Assembly (NCBI RefSeq): GCF_030915405.1
Contig: NZ_CP133262.1
Span: 2,418,001 to 2,482,000 of the forward strand
Length of the DNA: 64,000 nucleotides
From: Neobacillus nitrireducens
GTDB lineage: Bacteria; Bacillota; Bacilli; Bacillales; Cytobacillaceae
Reading direction: 5' to 3'
Shown: in pieces, positions 8,022 to 16,626 of the stretch
Layout of the letters: each line of letters begins with the position of its first letter
Position numbering within the stretch: the stretch's first letter is position 1
Notes under the pieces: generated by a model
What the model was told of the DNA's origin: nothing
What the model saw: only the letters and a program-made list of their open reading frames with translations
Databases searched by the model: none
Position numbers and translations under genes: made by a program

Positions 8022-9386
8022 TTAAAGGCAGACACCTAATTTCTCCTTCATCACCCCGAATTGATCATCATAAATGACCTTTCCTCGTAAAATAGTTTTT
8101 TTTATCCTGAGCAAAAACTCCTTATTTTCATAGGGTGAGTATGCATTTCGAAAAGCCAATGACTGTTTATCAGCAACCGTTGATTCATCTAAGCGTATCA
8201 ACACTAAGTCCGCATCTAAGCCTGGACGGATTTGACCTTTTCGATTAGCAATACCAAACCGTTCAGCTACATTTGATGTCCCTAATTGTAAAATTTCACC
8301 TAGGTCTATTCCCCGCTTAAGGGCTTCATCAAGAAGCGAAAGCCACGTATATTGAACGCCTTGAATCCCACCCCAGGCATCCCATATCGAATCGGTTGTT
8401 TTCATAGAATAAAGACACGGGGAATGATCAGAGCCAATCGTATCAATCCACCCTTTTTGAATACAGTCCCAGAGCCCTTCGACCTCTTCGCGCGGTCTTA
8501 ATGGCGGTGCACATTTGAGAATGGCACCTTTTTCTAAAAAATCCTTTTCATCAAAAATTAAATAATGCGGGCAGGTTTCAACCGTAACATCTACTCCGCT
8601 TTTTTTAGCTTGTTCGATAAGTCCGACTACTTTCGCTGAACTGATATGAACAAAATGCAAGGCTGTTCCATAGTTTGCAGCAAGCTCTAGGGCATAACAT
8701 ACTGCTTTCTCTTCTGTCGATATAGGCCTGCTCGCGAGAAAGGCCTTTCGTTCATTCATCTCTGCCCTATTTTTATATAAAGCAGTCAATTTATTAATCT
8801 CCTCATCCCATTCCGCATGGAGGGCAAGAATTTTCCCATGCTCCTTTGCAGCCTTCATCGCTTGTTTCAACCCATCCGGCGATACAAACTTGAAATCCTC
8901 AATCCCGCTTTCACTCATGAACGCCTTCCAGCCAATGATGCCCTCACTCATTTGCGAGAGATCATGGCGGTTCTTGATGTTCGTGTCTGTCATTCCTCCC
9001 CAAAGCGCATAATCGATAGATGACATGGTTGTTAAATACTTCTTTTTATCTTGCAAACTCTTAAAATTAGTAACTGAGGGAGCACAATTCAGCGGCATGT
9101 CAAAAATAGTTGTAGTCCCGCCAATAGCCGCAGCACGGCTTCCTGTCTCGATTCCTTCCCAATCGGTTCTGCCCGGGTCATTGAAATGGACATGGGCATC
9201 AATAAAGCCAGGAACCACCAGGCAGCCGCTTGCATCAATCATCGTATCTGATTCCTCTTTCCACGGCTCTCCTTCATTTTTCACAAGAGAGTCTATACGC
9301 TCTTCAATGACTCGAATGTTTACCTCTCGAAAGCCCTCGTCGGTAAAAACTAGCCCATTCTTCACCCAAAGTTCATTCAATTTCAT
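8022..9386 (-). CDS. pucH: Allantoinase
   Basis: The 454-residue cyclic amidohydrolase opens allantoin to allantoate. Motifs of the dihydroorotase/allantoinase family are present: GFIDAHVHFNDPGRTDWEG (metal His pair near residue 60), GWKAFMS with the carboxylated Lys, LALHAEWDEE, LHFVHISSA and GSDHSPC with the catalytic Asp. AGGAGG is 5 bases before the chosen ATG; a longer open frame upstream overlaps the hydroxyisourate hydrolase gene and is not used. It lies 8 bases after the preceding stop, in the same operon. Confidence 0.92.
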   Translation of the reverse strand: MKLNELWVKNGLVFTDEGFREVNIRVIEERIDSLVKNEGEPWKEESDTMIDASGCLVVPGFIDAHVHFNDPGRTDWEGIETGSRAAAIGGTTTIFDMPLNCAPSVTNFKSLQDKKKYLTTMSSIDYALWGGMTDTNIKNRHDLSQMSEGIIGWKAFMSESGIEDFKFVSPDGLKQAMKAAKEHGKILALHAEWDEEINKLTALYKNRAEMNERKAFLASRPISTEEKAVCYALELAANYGTALHFVHISSAKVVGLIEQAKKSGVDVTVETCPHYLIFDEKDFLEKGAILKCAPPLRPREEVEGLWDCIQKGWIDTIGSDHSPCLYSMKTTDSIWDAWGGIQGVQYTWLSLLDEALKRGIDLGEILQLGTSNVAERFGIANRKGQIRPGLDADLVLIRLDESTVADKQSLAFRNAYSPYENKEFLLRIKKTILRGKVIYDDQFGVMKEKLGVCL

Positions 9387-9394
9387 GACCCTCC

Positions 9395-9754
9395 TTAACT
9401 CCCGCGATACGTACTGTACCCACCAGGGGAAATCAACAATGGAACATGATAGTGGGAGGCGGGTTCTGAAATGCCGAAGCGAACGGGAACACAATCCAGG
9501 AATGAAGGCTCCTCGAGGAAAGTGCCGTTTCTCCGAAAATAATCTCCAACATGAAAACGAATTTCATAGATTCCTTTATTCATATTGCACTCCTCAAGGA
9601 GAGGGTGATTGACGCGGCCATCTTCATTCGTATAGGTAGTTAGAAGGACTTCGAACTTATTGTCTGAACCTACCCGCCACAATTCCACTAACACACCACT
9701 AGCCGGTTTTCCCAAACTTAAATCAAGGACATGGGTAGTTACTTTTCCAGTCAT
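9395..9754 (-). CDS. pucM: 5-hydroxyisourate hydrolase
   Basis: This 119-residue transthyretin-like enzyme hydrolyses 5-hydroxyisourate, the uricase product, to OHCU. The family signatures THVLDLSLGKPASGV at the N-terminus, an Arg in LWRVG, and the C-terminal HYHVPLLISPGGYSTYRGS are complete, including the terminal YRGS tetrapeptide that forms the active-site tunnel in the tetramer. Its start overlaps the uricase coding end by 32 bases, indicating translational coupling. Length is normal. Confidence 0.93.
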   Translation of the reverse strand: MTGKVTTHVLDLSLGKPASGVLVELWRVGSDNKFEVLLTTYTNEDGRVNHPLLEECNMNKGIYEIRFHVGDYFRRNGTFLEEPSFLDCVPVRFGISEPASHYHVPLLISPGGYSTYRGS

Positions 9755-10703
9755 ATCGGTGTTTCCCGGGATTTTCTAAATCCTCACGTGTCATGGAGAA
9801 ACATTGAAACCCAAACGGAGGACGCGGTTCGGTAAAAACTTTTCCTTCTTGTGAGGCAGGAATATCATCTAAAATGGTTTCCCAGGTACGGTTATTGGAT
9901 TCAAAACGAACTTCCACTAACTGCGGAAAGCGCTTTAATATCCGAAGACCAATCCGGTAGATTAAATTTTGAATGGAAGGAGAGTTCTCTTCATGAAAAA
10001 CGGTATAAGCAATATCCCTGACTTGCTCTGCTGCAACATACCCATCTTTTGTACTTCCTCGAGCTCCTTCGAAATCGTTATAGCGCCACCCGATATTTAA
10101 AAAAATAAACAGCGGCCGGTCGTAAGATTCAGGTAATGTTGTATATTCATCCTTTACAAAGCCGAAAAATGAGCTGCCTCGTACTTTTAGAAGCTTTAGT
10201 CCTTTCAAACTGCTGAGATGATCGGCTGTAATGATCTCTTTTCCGGAGCGCTTCACTTCAACGGAAGCAACAGACTGTTCATTTAATGAATAGCGAAACA
10301 CCAATGGACTCGGTTCAAAACGACCTTTCGTCGGCACTGGAAGCTCGTCAAAGGGGATTTGTTCGCCGGAAATATCAATAGCACTCATATGTGGATAGGT
10401 CTCAAGAAAACGGCGGGCGACGAATTCTAGGAACCCTTCTTGTGTCGAACCTTCATAATCGCCAGCGTGCTTAAGAATGAAATTTTTCATTGAATCGGTT
10501 GCTACCACTAAGGTATTATCTCCATCTTTAAAGGATGTTAAGAAGGCATCCCCTTCCACTGCTACCTTCACTTTCATTCCAAAAAGAATATTGTGTCGGC
10601 CCGTAAAGGCTGATTCAGGAATCGAACGGACTCCTGTAAGCGGGGCTGCATAGGTACGGTAAACCCAAACATCATCCTTTCCATAGCGCATCGTTCTCTT
10701 CAT
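9723..10703 (-). CDS. pucL: Urate oxidase (uricase), stand-alone
   Basis: The ~326-residue protein oxidises urate to 5-hydroxyisourate without cofactor. Recognisable are RYGKDDVWVYRTYA at the start, the paired T-fold halves, LVVATDSMKNFILKHA, and SFFGFVKDEYTTLPES..RPLFIF in the second half. In B. subtilis PucL the same enzyme is fused behind an OHCU decarboxylase domain; here the domains are two genes 13 bases apart. ATG (MKRTMRYG) follows AAAGGAG at 8 bases. Confidence 0.92.
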   Translation of the reverse strand: MKRTMRYGKDDVWVYRTYAAPLTGVRSIPESAFTGRHNILFGMKVKVAVEGDAFLTSFKDGDNTLVVATDSMKNFILKHAGDYEGSTQEGFLEFVARRFLETYPHMSAIDISGEQIPFDELPVPTKGRFEPSPLVFRYSLNEQSVASVEVKRSGKEIITADHLSSLKGLKLLKVRGSSFFGFVKDEYTTLPESYDRPLFIFLNIGWRYNDFEGARGSTKDGYVAAEQVRDIAYTVFHEENSPSIQNLIYRIGLRILKRFPQLVEVRFESNNRTWETILDDIPASQEGKVFTEPRPPFGFQCFSMTREDLENPGKHRYDWKSNYPCP

Positions 10704-10716
10704 CTCATCATCTCCT

Positions 10717-11223
10717 TTATTGAATAACATCATTTATGCGGAACCTGGCAATTTTATAAACCTCATTTAAAGCTGTCTGAAATTCTTGTTCATAGGTATT
10801 GCCCACTCGTTCTTTCATTGCAGCTAAAATTGCTTCCTTGTTTTGTCCTTTAACAGCCATAATAAAAGGAAACTCAAATTGCTCAACATATCTTTGATTG
10901 AGTGAAACAAACTCCCCATAATCCTTTGTCGAGAGCTTATCAAGACCTACACCAGCTTGCTCCTTTTGCGATACCTCTGATATTTTTAATCTAGTACCGA
11001 GATCAGGATGGGCACGAAGCAGGGCCAATTGCAAGGTACGATCGGCATTTCCAACCATCGTCACCATAGATTGTAAGAGGTCCTCGCGGGATTTAAAGGG
11101 CAGACTCCCCCACGACATCGCGGCCACCCATGGGGAGTGCTCAAACACCCAGCCTAGTTTACTCACAAACTCTTCTTTATTCATTTGATTTAATTCCTCG
11201 ATGGAAGTCCCCTGACGATTCAC
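10717..11223 (-). CDS. uraD: OHCU decarboxylase (UraD)
   Basis: It decarboxylates 2-oxo-4-hydroxy-4-carboxy-5-ureidoimidazoline to S-allantoin. Family motifs are LGWVFEHSPWVA (catalytic His near residue 25), LLRAHPDLGTRLK, SLNQRYVEQFEFPFIMAVKG and the C-terminal EVYKIARFRINDVI. Homology begins at SIEELNQMNKEEF. A GTG at 11223 overlaps the TGA that ends the full pucB frame (GTGA), which fits translational coupling; an ATG nine codons upstream has no ribosome binding site and an ATG 13 codons downstream (after GAGGAA) would cut into the domain. Confidence 0.87.
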   Translation of the reverse strand: MNRQGTSIEELNQMNKEEFVSKLGWVFEHSPWVAAMSWGSLPFKSREDLLQSMVTMVGNADRTLQLALLRAHPDLGTRLKISEVSQKEQAGVGLDKLSTKDYGEFVSLNQRYVEQFEFPFIMAVKGQNKEAILAAMKERVGNTYEQEFQTALNEVYKIARFRINDVIQ

Positions 11224-11851
11224 CACCCGTGCCCACAACCTTTCAGCCATTGATAGTCATATTTTGTATCGACATCAAAAAAGTCCGCTTCGTTTTCATA
11301 ATCAACCAGCATCCCGGTTAATTCCTTTTTTTAAAAAGCTGTCGTGCGCCTGCGTCGCCCTCTAATTTCAGTAATTCAGGAACCATTTGTGGTGAAAAAA
11401 TGATCGGTGGTCTTGGAATCCCCTGAAAACTGGCGGCTAGGAATGGTACATGATCTTGCTGTAGGTATCGGGATACCAACTCATTGATGATTCCTAAAGG
11501 TAGGAGAGGTTGATCAGCGAGAAGGACCATGATTCCCTTTGGTTCCATTTCCATCGCAGCCAGCAACCCAGATTGCAAGGAATGGGCTTGCCCTTTATCT
11601 GCTTCTCGGCAAATAACAGTTTTCCACCGTTCCCGGAAGGGTGGGGCAAAAAGGGTGTCGTCAATCCAATCGAGCTCATCCTCTTCCCTTTTCACAACTA
11701 TCGTATAATCCAGTTTAGAATTCACTGCCTTTTCTAATACTGAATGACCAATTGTTTTCTTGCCAAAAGGGAGTGCCAGCTTGTTAACCCCCATCCGGCG
11801 GCTCTTGCCCGCCGCTAGATAGACTGCGATGACCCCGCATTTATCCCTCAA
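11220..11851 (-). pseudogene. pucB: pucB-like nucleotidyltransferase (MobA-like) with a frameshift in an A7 run
   Basis: The N-terminal 177 residues are a MobA/MocA-type nucleotidyltransferase: VIAVYLAAGKSRRMG nucleotide loop, NKLALPFGKKTI, MVLLADQPLL and GIPRPPIIF. In B. subtilis PucB is needed for xanthine dehydrogenase cofactor maturation. The frame stops at 11318 right after ARQLFKKRN. In another frame the sequence continues as ELTGMLVDYENEADFFDV then DTKYDYQWLKGCGHGW and a TGA at 11220, a typical C-terminus for this family (DxDT near the end). The break lies at seven A's (plus-strand T7, ~11327-11333); one more A restores ~210 residues, close to PucB length. Sequencing error, mutation or slippage on the A run are all possible. 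Start is TTG. Confidence 0.75.
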
Positions 11852-11906
11852 AAGAAACTACCCTTTCATACCGAGCTCGTAACATCTCAACCTGTGTCCT
11901 TTCCAT
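11841..11906 (-). CDS. Possible 21-residue leader peptide upstream of pucB
   Basis: An ATG preceded by AGGGGGT at 6 bases opens a 22-codon frame (MERTQVEMLRARYERV then VSFEG) that overlaps the TTG start of pucB by 11 bases. A good ribosome binding site before a tiny frame that overlaps the weak start of the first operon gene suggests translational coupling or a leader. It could also be the remnant of a lost gene end. No family is recognised. Confidence 0.35.
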   Translation of the reverse strand: MERTQVEMLRARYERVVSFEG

Positions 11907-12103
11907 TTAAGACCCCCTATTCTTTTCAAGCTATTTATCACTATATATATTGATAGACCCATCAAAATACACCTAAGTTCTTTTTCAATTTTCTAATGAC
12001 CGGGTTGATTTATAGAAGTTAGTCGAACAATATTAGCGAGGCCCCTGTCATTTTTTTTCATTGTGAAAAATAGACTAATTGAAAAATAGAATGGAGAGGT
12101 TCT

Positions 12104-12574
12104 ATGTCAGATTTGCACTTTATGGAAAAAGCGATTGAACTGGCCTTAACTAATGTGTTAACGAAACAAGGCGGACCTTTTGGAGCAATTGTCGTCAAAG
12201 ATGGAAAAATAATTGGTATGGGTAAAAATGAAGTAACTGCAACAAACGATCCAACTGCACACGCCGAAGTGCAAGCCATTCGGGATGCGTGCCGATTTTT
12301 AAACGACTTTCAGCTTACCGACTGTGAAATATATACCAGCTGTGAACCTTGTCCGATGTGTATTGGCGCTATTTATTGGGCACGCCCTAAAGCTGTTTAT
12401 TATGCTTGCACGAAGCAAGATGCGGCAAAGATCGGGTTCGATGACCAATTTATTTATGACCAACTCTCCCTTCCCGTTGAAAATCGTAAAATACAAATGC
12501 AAAAATTTTTTCCAACGAATGGAGATTTGCCGTTTAGAACCTGGGAGAATGCAAATGATAAAGTGGAGTATTAA
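12104..12574 (+). CDS. guaD: Guanine deaminase
   Basis: This 156-residue CDA-fold deaminase converts guanine to xanthine. It carries GGPFGAIVVKDGKIIG, the zinc motif THAEVQAIR as TAHAEVQAIR, and TSCEPCPMCIGAIYWARPK. The C-terminal W..ANDKVEY tail matches the domain-swapped C-terminus of B. subtilis GuaD, whose Tyr reaches the neighbour's active site. ATG follows GGAGAGG. It runs opposite to the purine operon and is followed 24 bp later by adenine deaminase. A CGAACAAT motif, matching the core of a PurR box, lies about 75 bp upstream; that assignment is weak. Confidence 0.92.
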   Translation: MSDLHFMEKAIELALTNVLTKQGGPFGAIVVKDGKIIGMGKNEVTATNDPTAHAEVQAIRDACRFLNDFQLTDCEIYTSCEPCPMCIGAIYWARPKAVYYACTKQDAAKIGFDDQFIYDQLSLPVENRKIQMQKFFPTNGDLPFRTWENANDKVEY

Positions 12575-12598
12575 ATTGACAAAAGAGGATGTTGTTCT

Positions 12599-14335
12599 AT
12601 GGAGGAAAACCAATTAAAAAAAAGAATCTCTGTAGCATCTAAACGAGAACCAGCAGATACTGTCATTAAAAACGGCAAAATTATCGACGTCTTTAATGGA
12701 GAAATAATCGAAGGTGATCTAGCGATTGTGGATGGATACTTTGCGGGTATCGGAGACTATGAGGGAAATAGGGTGATTGATGCAAAAGGCCGTTATATCT
12801 CCCCTGCTTTCATCGAAGGTCATGTTCATATTGAATCCTCAATGGTCACACCTAACGAATTTGCCAAGGTCCTTCTTCCGCACGGCGTAACCACCGCCAT
12901 TGCAGACCCTCATGAAATCGCCAACGTATTAGGAGCTGACGGGATCCAATATATGCTTGATTCCTCTAAAAACTTACCGTTTGACTTTTTCTTCATGCTT
13001 CCTTCATGTGTCCCTGCGACCGAATTTGAAAATTCGGGGGCAACATTACATTCAGCAGATTTAAAGCCATTTTATCAGCAGCCACGGGTACTAGGATTAG
13101 CTGAGGTCATGAATTTCCCAGCTGTCCTAAAGGCCGAGGAAGATATGCTCAATAAAATCTTAACAGCAAAACAATTTAGCAAAAAAATTGACGGTCATGC
13201 GGCAGGGTTGTCTCCCAATGATTTGAATGTATATATGGCAGCAGGTATTCGAACAGATCATGAAAGCACAACGGCTGCTGAAGCAAAAGAGCGTCTCAGT
13301 AGAGGTATGTACTTAATGATCCGCGAGGGTACGGTTGCAAAAGACCTAAAGCAATTAATTCCGGTCGTCAATGAGCGCAATGCAAGAAGATGTTTATTTG
13401 TAACGGATGATAAGCATTTAGATGACCTCATCCAAGATGGCAGTATTGATCATAACGTTAGGCTTGCGATTGCTTCAGGTTTATCTTCAATCATTGCGAT
13501 ACAAGTGGCAACGATCAATGCTGCCGAATGCTTTGGGCTCGAGTCTAAGGGGGCGATTGCACCTGGATACAAAGCAGATTTCTTCCTATTCGATGATCTG
13601 GAGAAAATAAAGATAACAACCGTTTTTAAAGATGGCAGGGCAGTAGTTGAGAATGGAAGGCTAGTTATTGAATCACAGAATCCTACTTTGGTTGAAACTG
13701 AAAGGTTAAGACATTCCGTTCGTTACCGTTCGCTTACGGAAAATGATTTTCAAATGCCATTAAAAACAAACCACGCAAATATAATTGAAATTACTCCCAA
13801 TAGCTTGGTAACGCGTCATGTAATTGAAAAAGTTGATAGGAGTGATTTGGGGTTATTTCAACCTTCCATTACCAATGACCAATTAAAGTTGGTAGTGATT
13901 GAGCGCCATCATCTGAAAAATCAAATCGGTTTAGGGATCGTCAAAGGTTTAGGTTTAAAATCAGGAGCCATCGCCACAACCATTGCCCATGATTCCCATA
14001 ATCTTATTATGGCCGGAACGACTGATTTCGATATGGTAGTTGCTGCCAAGGCAATTAAAAATATCCAAGGGGGTCTCGTGGTTGTCAATCATGGGGAAGT
14101 GATCGCCTCATTGGAACTTCGCATTGCAGGTTTGATGTCTGATCGCCCGTATCAGGTGGTTTATGAAGGTTTAAATGAGATCAATCTTGCTCTCAAAGAG
14201 CTAGGTGCAAACAACCACTTTAACCCCTTTCTAACGATTTCTTTTTTATCACTGCCTGTCATACCGGAACTAAAGCTAACAGATAAGGGTCTGTTCCAAG
14301 TAAGCAAATTTCAGCATATAGATCTTGATGCATAG
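12599..14335 (+). CDS. adeC: Adenine deaminase
   Basis: The 578-residue amidohydrolase-superfamily enzyme converts adenine to hypoxanthine and ammonia. Signatures are ADTVIKNGKIIDVFNGEI, the metal motif FIEGHVHIESSMVTP, ADPHEIANVLG, KIDGHAAGL, RTDHESTTA and the C-terminal half typical of Ade proteins (GLGLKSGAIATTIAHDSHN, MVVAAKAIKNIQGG). ATG follows AGAGGA. It lies close behind guaD and is probably cotranscribed, giving a two-gene purine base salvage/degradation unit beside the ureide operon. Confidence 0.93.
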   Translation: MEENQLKKRISVASKREPADTVIKNGKIIDVFNGEIIEGDLAIVDGYFAGIGDYEGNRVIDAKGRYISPAFIEGHVHIESSMVTPNEFAKVLLPHGVTTAIADPHEIANVLGADGIQYMLDSSKNLPFDFFFMLPSCVPATEFENSGATLHSADLKPFYQQPRVLGLAEVMNFPAVLKAEEDMLNKILTAKQFSKKIDGHAAGLSPNDLNVYMAAGIRTDHESTTAAEAKERLSRGMYLMIREGTVAKDLKQLIPVVNERNARRCLFVTDDKHLDDLIQDGSIDHNVRLAIASGLSSIIAIQVATINAAECFGLESKGAIAPGYKADFFLFDDLEKIKITTVFKDGRAVVENGRLVIESQNPTLVETERLRHSVRYRSLTENDFQMPLKTNHANIIEITPNSLVTRHVIEKVDRSDLGLFQPSITNDQLKLVVIERHHLKNQIGLGIVKGLGLKSGAIATTIAHDSHNLIMAGTTDFDMVVAAKAIKNIQGGLVVVNHGEVIASLELRIAGLMSDRPYQVVYEGLNEINLALKELGANNHFNPFLTISFLSLPVIPELKLTDKGLFQVSKFQHIDLDA

Positions 14336-14427
14336 GAAATAATAAAATAGCCAGCATAGATGCTGGCAAGAAGAACAGATTATGTCCCCTTAACTTTCAA
14401 TTAACCCTGGTTTGAAAGGATGAAACA

Positions 14428-14595
14428 ATGAAGAAATGCATGTTTAATGATGGCGATGAAGTTCATATCCGTTCTTCGGGTGAATCAGTAACCATCCATA
14501 AATCTCAATATGTAAAAAACATGAAACGATACTCTTACATTGTCAATGAACATCCCAATACCTTTTTCTTTGAGGAAGAACTAACAAAAGAGTAG
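14428..14595 (+). CDS. Small hypothetical protein (55 aa)
   Basis: A short frame with GAAAGGATG just upstream encodes MKKCMFNDGDEVHIRSSGES followed by a Lys/Tyr-rich middle and an acidic end (FFEEELTKE). The composition, with FNDGDEVHIRS then a second strand-rich part, suggests a small SH3-like barrel, but no family is recognised. It lies between adeC and another small gene on the same strand. Confidence 0.55.
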   Translation: MKKCMFNDGDEVHIRSSGESVTIHKSQYVKNMKRYSYIVNEHPNTFFFEEELTKE

Positions 14596-14680
14596 TTTAT
14601 TTTGATGGAGACTTAATATTTGTTTAATTTCAAAGGAGAAAAGCCCCTTTCCGTCGAAGTTATAGTAAAGGGGTTGTTTA

Positions 14681-14893
14681 ATGAATAAATCTGAATTATT
14701 AAAAGATCTACACTCTTCCAGTCGGAGTAATTTATTTTCAATTGAGATTCCAAAGGCTGCAAAAGAAGATGAAACACTTATTGATGGCTTGGTTAGTGAG
14801 TTAGTAAAAGATGGCAAAATAAAATTAAGAGAAGTTGTGCAAAGAGACTGCTCCATTTATTTATCCGGAATTATCAAGTATGCAACCAAGTAA
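14681..14893 (+). CDS. Small hypothetical protein (70 aa)
   Basis: The frame opens behind AAAGGGG at 6 bases and encodes MNKSELLKDLHSSSRSNLFS, then an acidic, helical middle (AAKEDETLIDGLVSELVKDG) and a short strand-rich end with a Cys. The pattern is compatible with a small winged-helix-like fold, but no family is recognised. A bidirectional terminator follows. Confidence 0.5.
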   Translation: MNKSELLKDLHSSSRSNLFSIEIPKAAKEDETLIDGLVSELVKDGKIKLREVVQRDCSIYLSGIIKYATK

Positions 14894-14916
14894 TCTCTAC
14901 TTGTGAGGGTGTTCCC

Positions 14917-14955
14917 TCAAAAAACATCCCCTCGCAAATGATTCCGAGGGGATTT
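14917..14955. terminator. Bidirectional terminator
   Basis: ATCCCCTCG and CGAGGGGAT pair around a ~10-base loop. The minus-strand arm is followed by TTTTTT and the plus-strand arm by TTTCTTC, serving the convergent genes on both sides. Confidence 0.75.
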
Positions 14956-14974
14956 CTTCGTTTAAAACACAATT

Positions 14975-15943
14975 TTATAACGCAATAGATTCTTGCCTTT
15001 CGACTTTTTTATTATAGTATCGATTAAGAAAATACCCATTTAACGAGGCAAGGATTTGCTGAAACAACATACCGACAACTACCGGTACCGCAACTGCAGC
15101 CGGGAAGTAAGTAATGGCAATCACTGCACCTGCACTGATATTCCTCATTCCGCCAGTGAATGTTAGCGAAATGACAGTATCTCGCCCACCATTTATAAAT
15201 CTCCCAATAATAAATGAAAACAAATAACCAGTCAGCGCAATCATAAAGACAGTTAGGGTAATCCCCACTAGTTTAAGGTCTATATGTTTTAAATAGGGTG
15301 CGACAACCGCCCCATTAAGCATGACTACAAATCCAATGCTGATTTTCGAAAAGGGAGCAAGCCGAGTCCCTAATTGGTCTTTAATTCTCCCCTTTGTCAC
15401 TTGGTTTAGGTACATCCCAATGAGGGAAGGAACCACGACCATCCCCAATAGACCCTTCATGATATTAAAAAAGTCCATTTCAATTTTTCCACCTATAAAT
15501 AACGAAAGTGAAAATGGAACAATAATTGGTGAAAGCAACGTATCAATCAAAATAATCGATAAGACCAATGGAATGTTTCCTTTGTAAATGGCCACCCACA
15601 TGAAGCTAGTTACTCCTGTTGGAATGACCATGCCCAAAACAAGTCCGGTTATCGTAAAAATATCGCCGGAAAAGGCAATATGACCCACACCCCAGGCCCA
15701 AATTGGCATCAGGACGTGGAGAATAGCCATGGCAATAATAATTGGAAACGGATGAACAATTACTTCTTTTAATGAACGGAAATTAGAACCTAAACTGCCA
15801 GCAAAGGTCATAAATGCAAAAATCCATGGAATTAAATAGGAAAATTCCTTTAAGTGAACACTGAACAATACCCCAGTCAACACACCCACCGGAGTGATTA
15901 ATGGCATAATTCTTTCTAGTTGTTTATTTAACTTTTGCAACAA
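14975..15943 (-). CDS. Bile acid:sodium symporter family (BASS) transporter
   Basis: The 322-residue protein has about ten membrane helices and the BASS-fold motifs MTFAGSLGSNFRSLKEV, LGMVIPTGVTSFMWVAIYKG and the crossover signature FTGGMRNISAGAVIA. Bacterial relatives move organic anions, pantoate and similar solutes with sodium; the substrate here is unknown. Start is TTG behind GGGGTGAG. It is monocistronic. Confidence 0.82.
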   Translation of the reverse strand: MLQKLNKQLERIMPLITPVGVLTGVLFSVHLKEFSYLIPWIFAFMTFAGSLGSNFRSLKEVIVHPFPIIIAMAILHVLMPIWAWGVGHIAFSGDIFTITGLVLGMVIPTGVTSFMWVAIYKGNIPLVLSIILIDTLLSPIIVPFSLSLFIGGKIEMDFFNIMKGLLGMVVVPSLIGMYLNQVTKGRIKDQLGTRLAPFSKISIGFVVMLNGAVVAPYLKHIDLKLVGITLTVFMIALTGYLFSFIIGRFINGGRDTVISLTFTGGMRNISAGAVIAITYFPAAVAVPVVVGMLFQQILASLNGYFLNRYYNKKVERQESIAL

Positions 15944-16148
15944 AAACTCTCACCCCATTACACTTTAATTGGGTAAACTCCATTATCAAGAATACCACAT
16001 TTATTTAGCTGGGGGCTTAAGAAATTTCGAGAACCTAATAAATACAATTACGCGTTGATTGGTTTGGGATTTTATTCAAGGGAACCAAATCCGCAAAAAT
16101 TTCATATTTTATTCTGCCTTGTGTTTTAAATATGGAAGGAGAGTACCC

Positions 16149-16538
16149 ATGCATTATTACCCTTATCACTACCCAATCTATCCTCCATTGCCCGTTTATC
16201 CGCCTCAATTAGTGGGGCAGACGTTCCCCAGGAGTTATCCGCCAGTAGATGTGAAAATATTTGAGAAGTCTGTTAAATCCTTTCGGCTATTAATGGAGCA
16301 AGGAAGTATTTTGCTTGATCGACTAGGAGATTCAGACTTTGCTCGCAAAATGATGACTGCAGCCCAGCAAGGAAAAACGGCGAATGTTGATCATTTAATT
16401 AGTAGCATCGGTTTAAAAGTCCCTGTTACCACAAAATTTACCCCAACTGGTATCGACTTCGAACTATTCACTCAACCAAACCCAAACACGCCTGGTAGCT
16501 GCTGTACCTTAAAGGTATTCATGAAGTGGGGAAATTAA
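16149..16538 (+). CDS. Hypothetical protein with Pro/Tyr-rich N-terminus
   Basis: ATG follows GGAAGGAG at 8 bases and opens a 129-residue protein. The first ~30 residues are Tyr/Pro/His-rich (MHYYPYHYPIYPPLPVYPP), as in many Bacillus spore-coat-associated proteins. The rest (LMEQGSILLDRLGDSDFARK, then NVDHLISSIGLKVPVTTKFT) looks like a compact domain with a CCTLKVFMKW end. A spore-surface role is inferred from composition only. Confidence 0.65.
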   Translation: MHYYPYHYPIYPPLPVYPPQLVGQTFPRSYPPVDVKIFEKSVKSFRLLMEQGSILLDRLGDSDFARKMMTAAQQGKTANVDHLISSIGLKVPVTTKFTPTGIDFELFTQPNPNTPGSCCTLKVFMKWGN

Positions 16539-16584
16539 TTTATTGGGAAAAAATTCCTTCCAAAAAGACGAATGAAATGGAGCC

Positions 16585-16626
16585 AAAAAAGTGGTACCCC
16601 AATCAAATTGGGATACCACCATTATT
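16585..16626. terminator. Hairpin between convergent genes
   Basis: GTGGTACCCCAAT-CAA-ATTGGGATACCAC forms a long, nearly perfect stem flanked by A6 on the left and ATTATTTT on the right. The stop codon of the GGDEF/EAL gene lies inside it. Confidence 0.65.

Noticed and set aside
11990..12100. Purine riboswitch or clear PurR operator before guaD
   Set aside because: No three-way-junction aptamer pattern; one CGAACAAT core alone, without a matched second box, is too weak to call.
14350..14368. Hairpin GCCAGCA/TGCTGGC after adeC as a terminator
   Set aside because: No T tract on the plus strand; at most a weak signal on the minus strand, where no gene ends.
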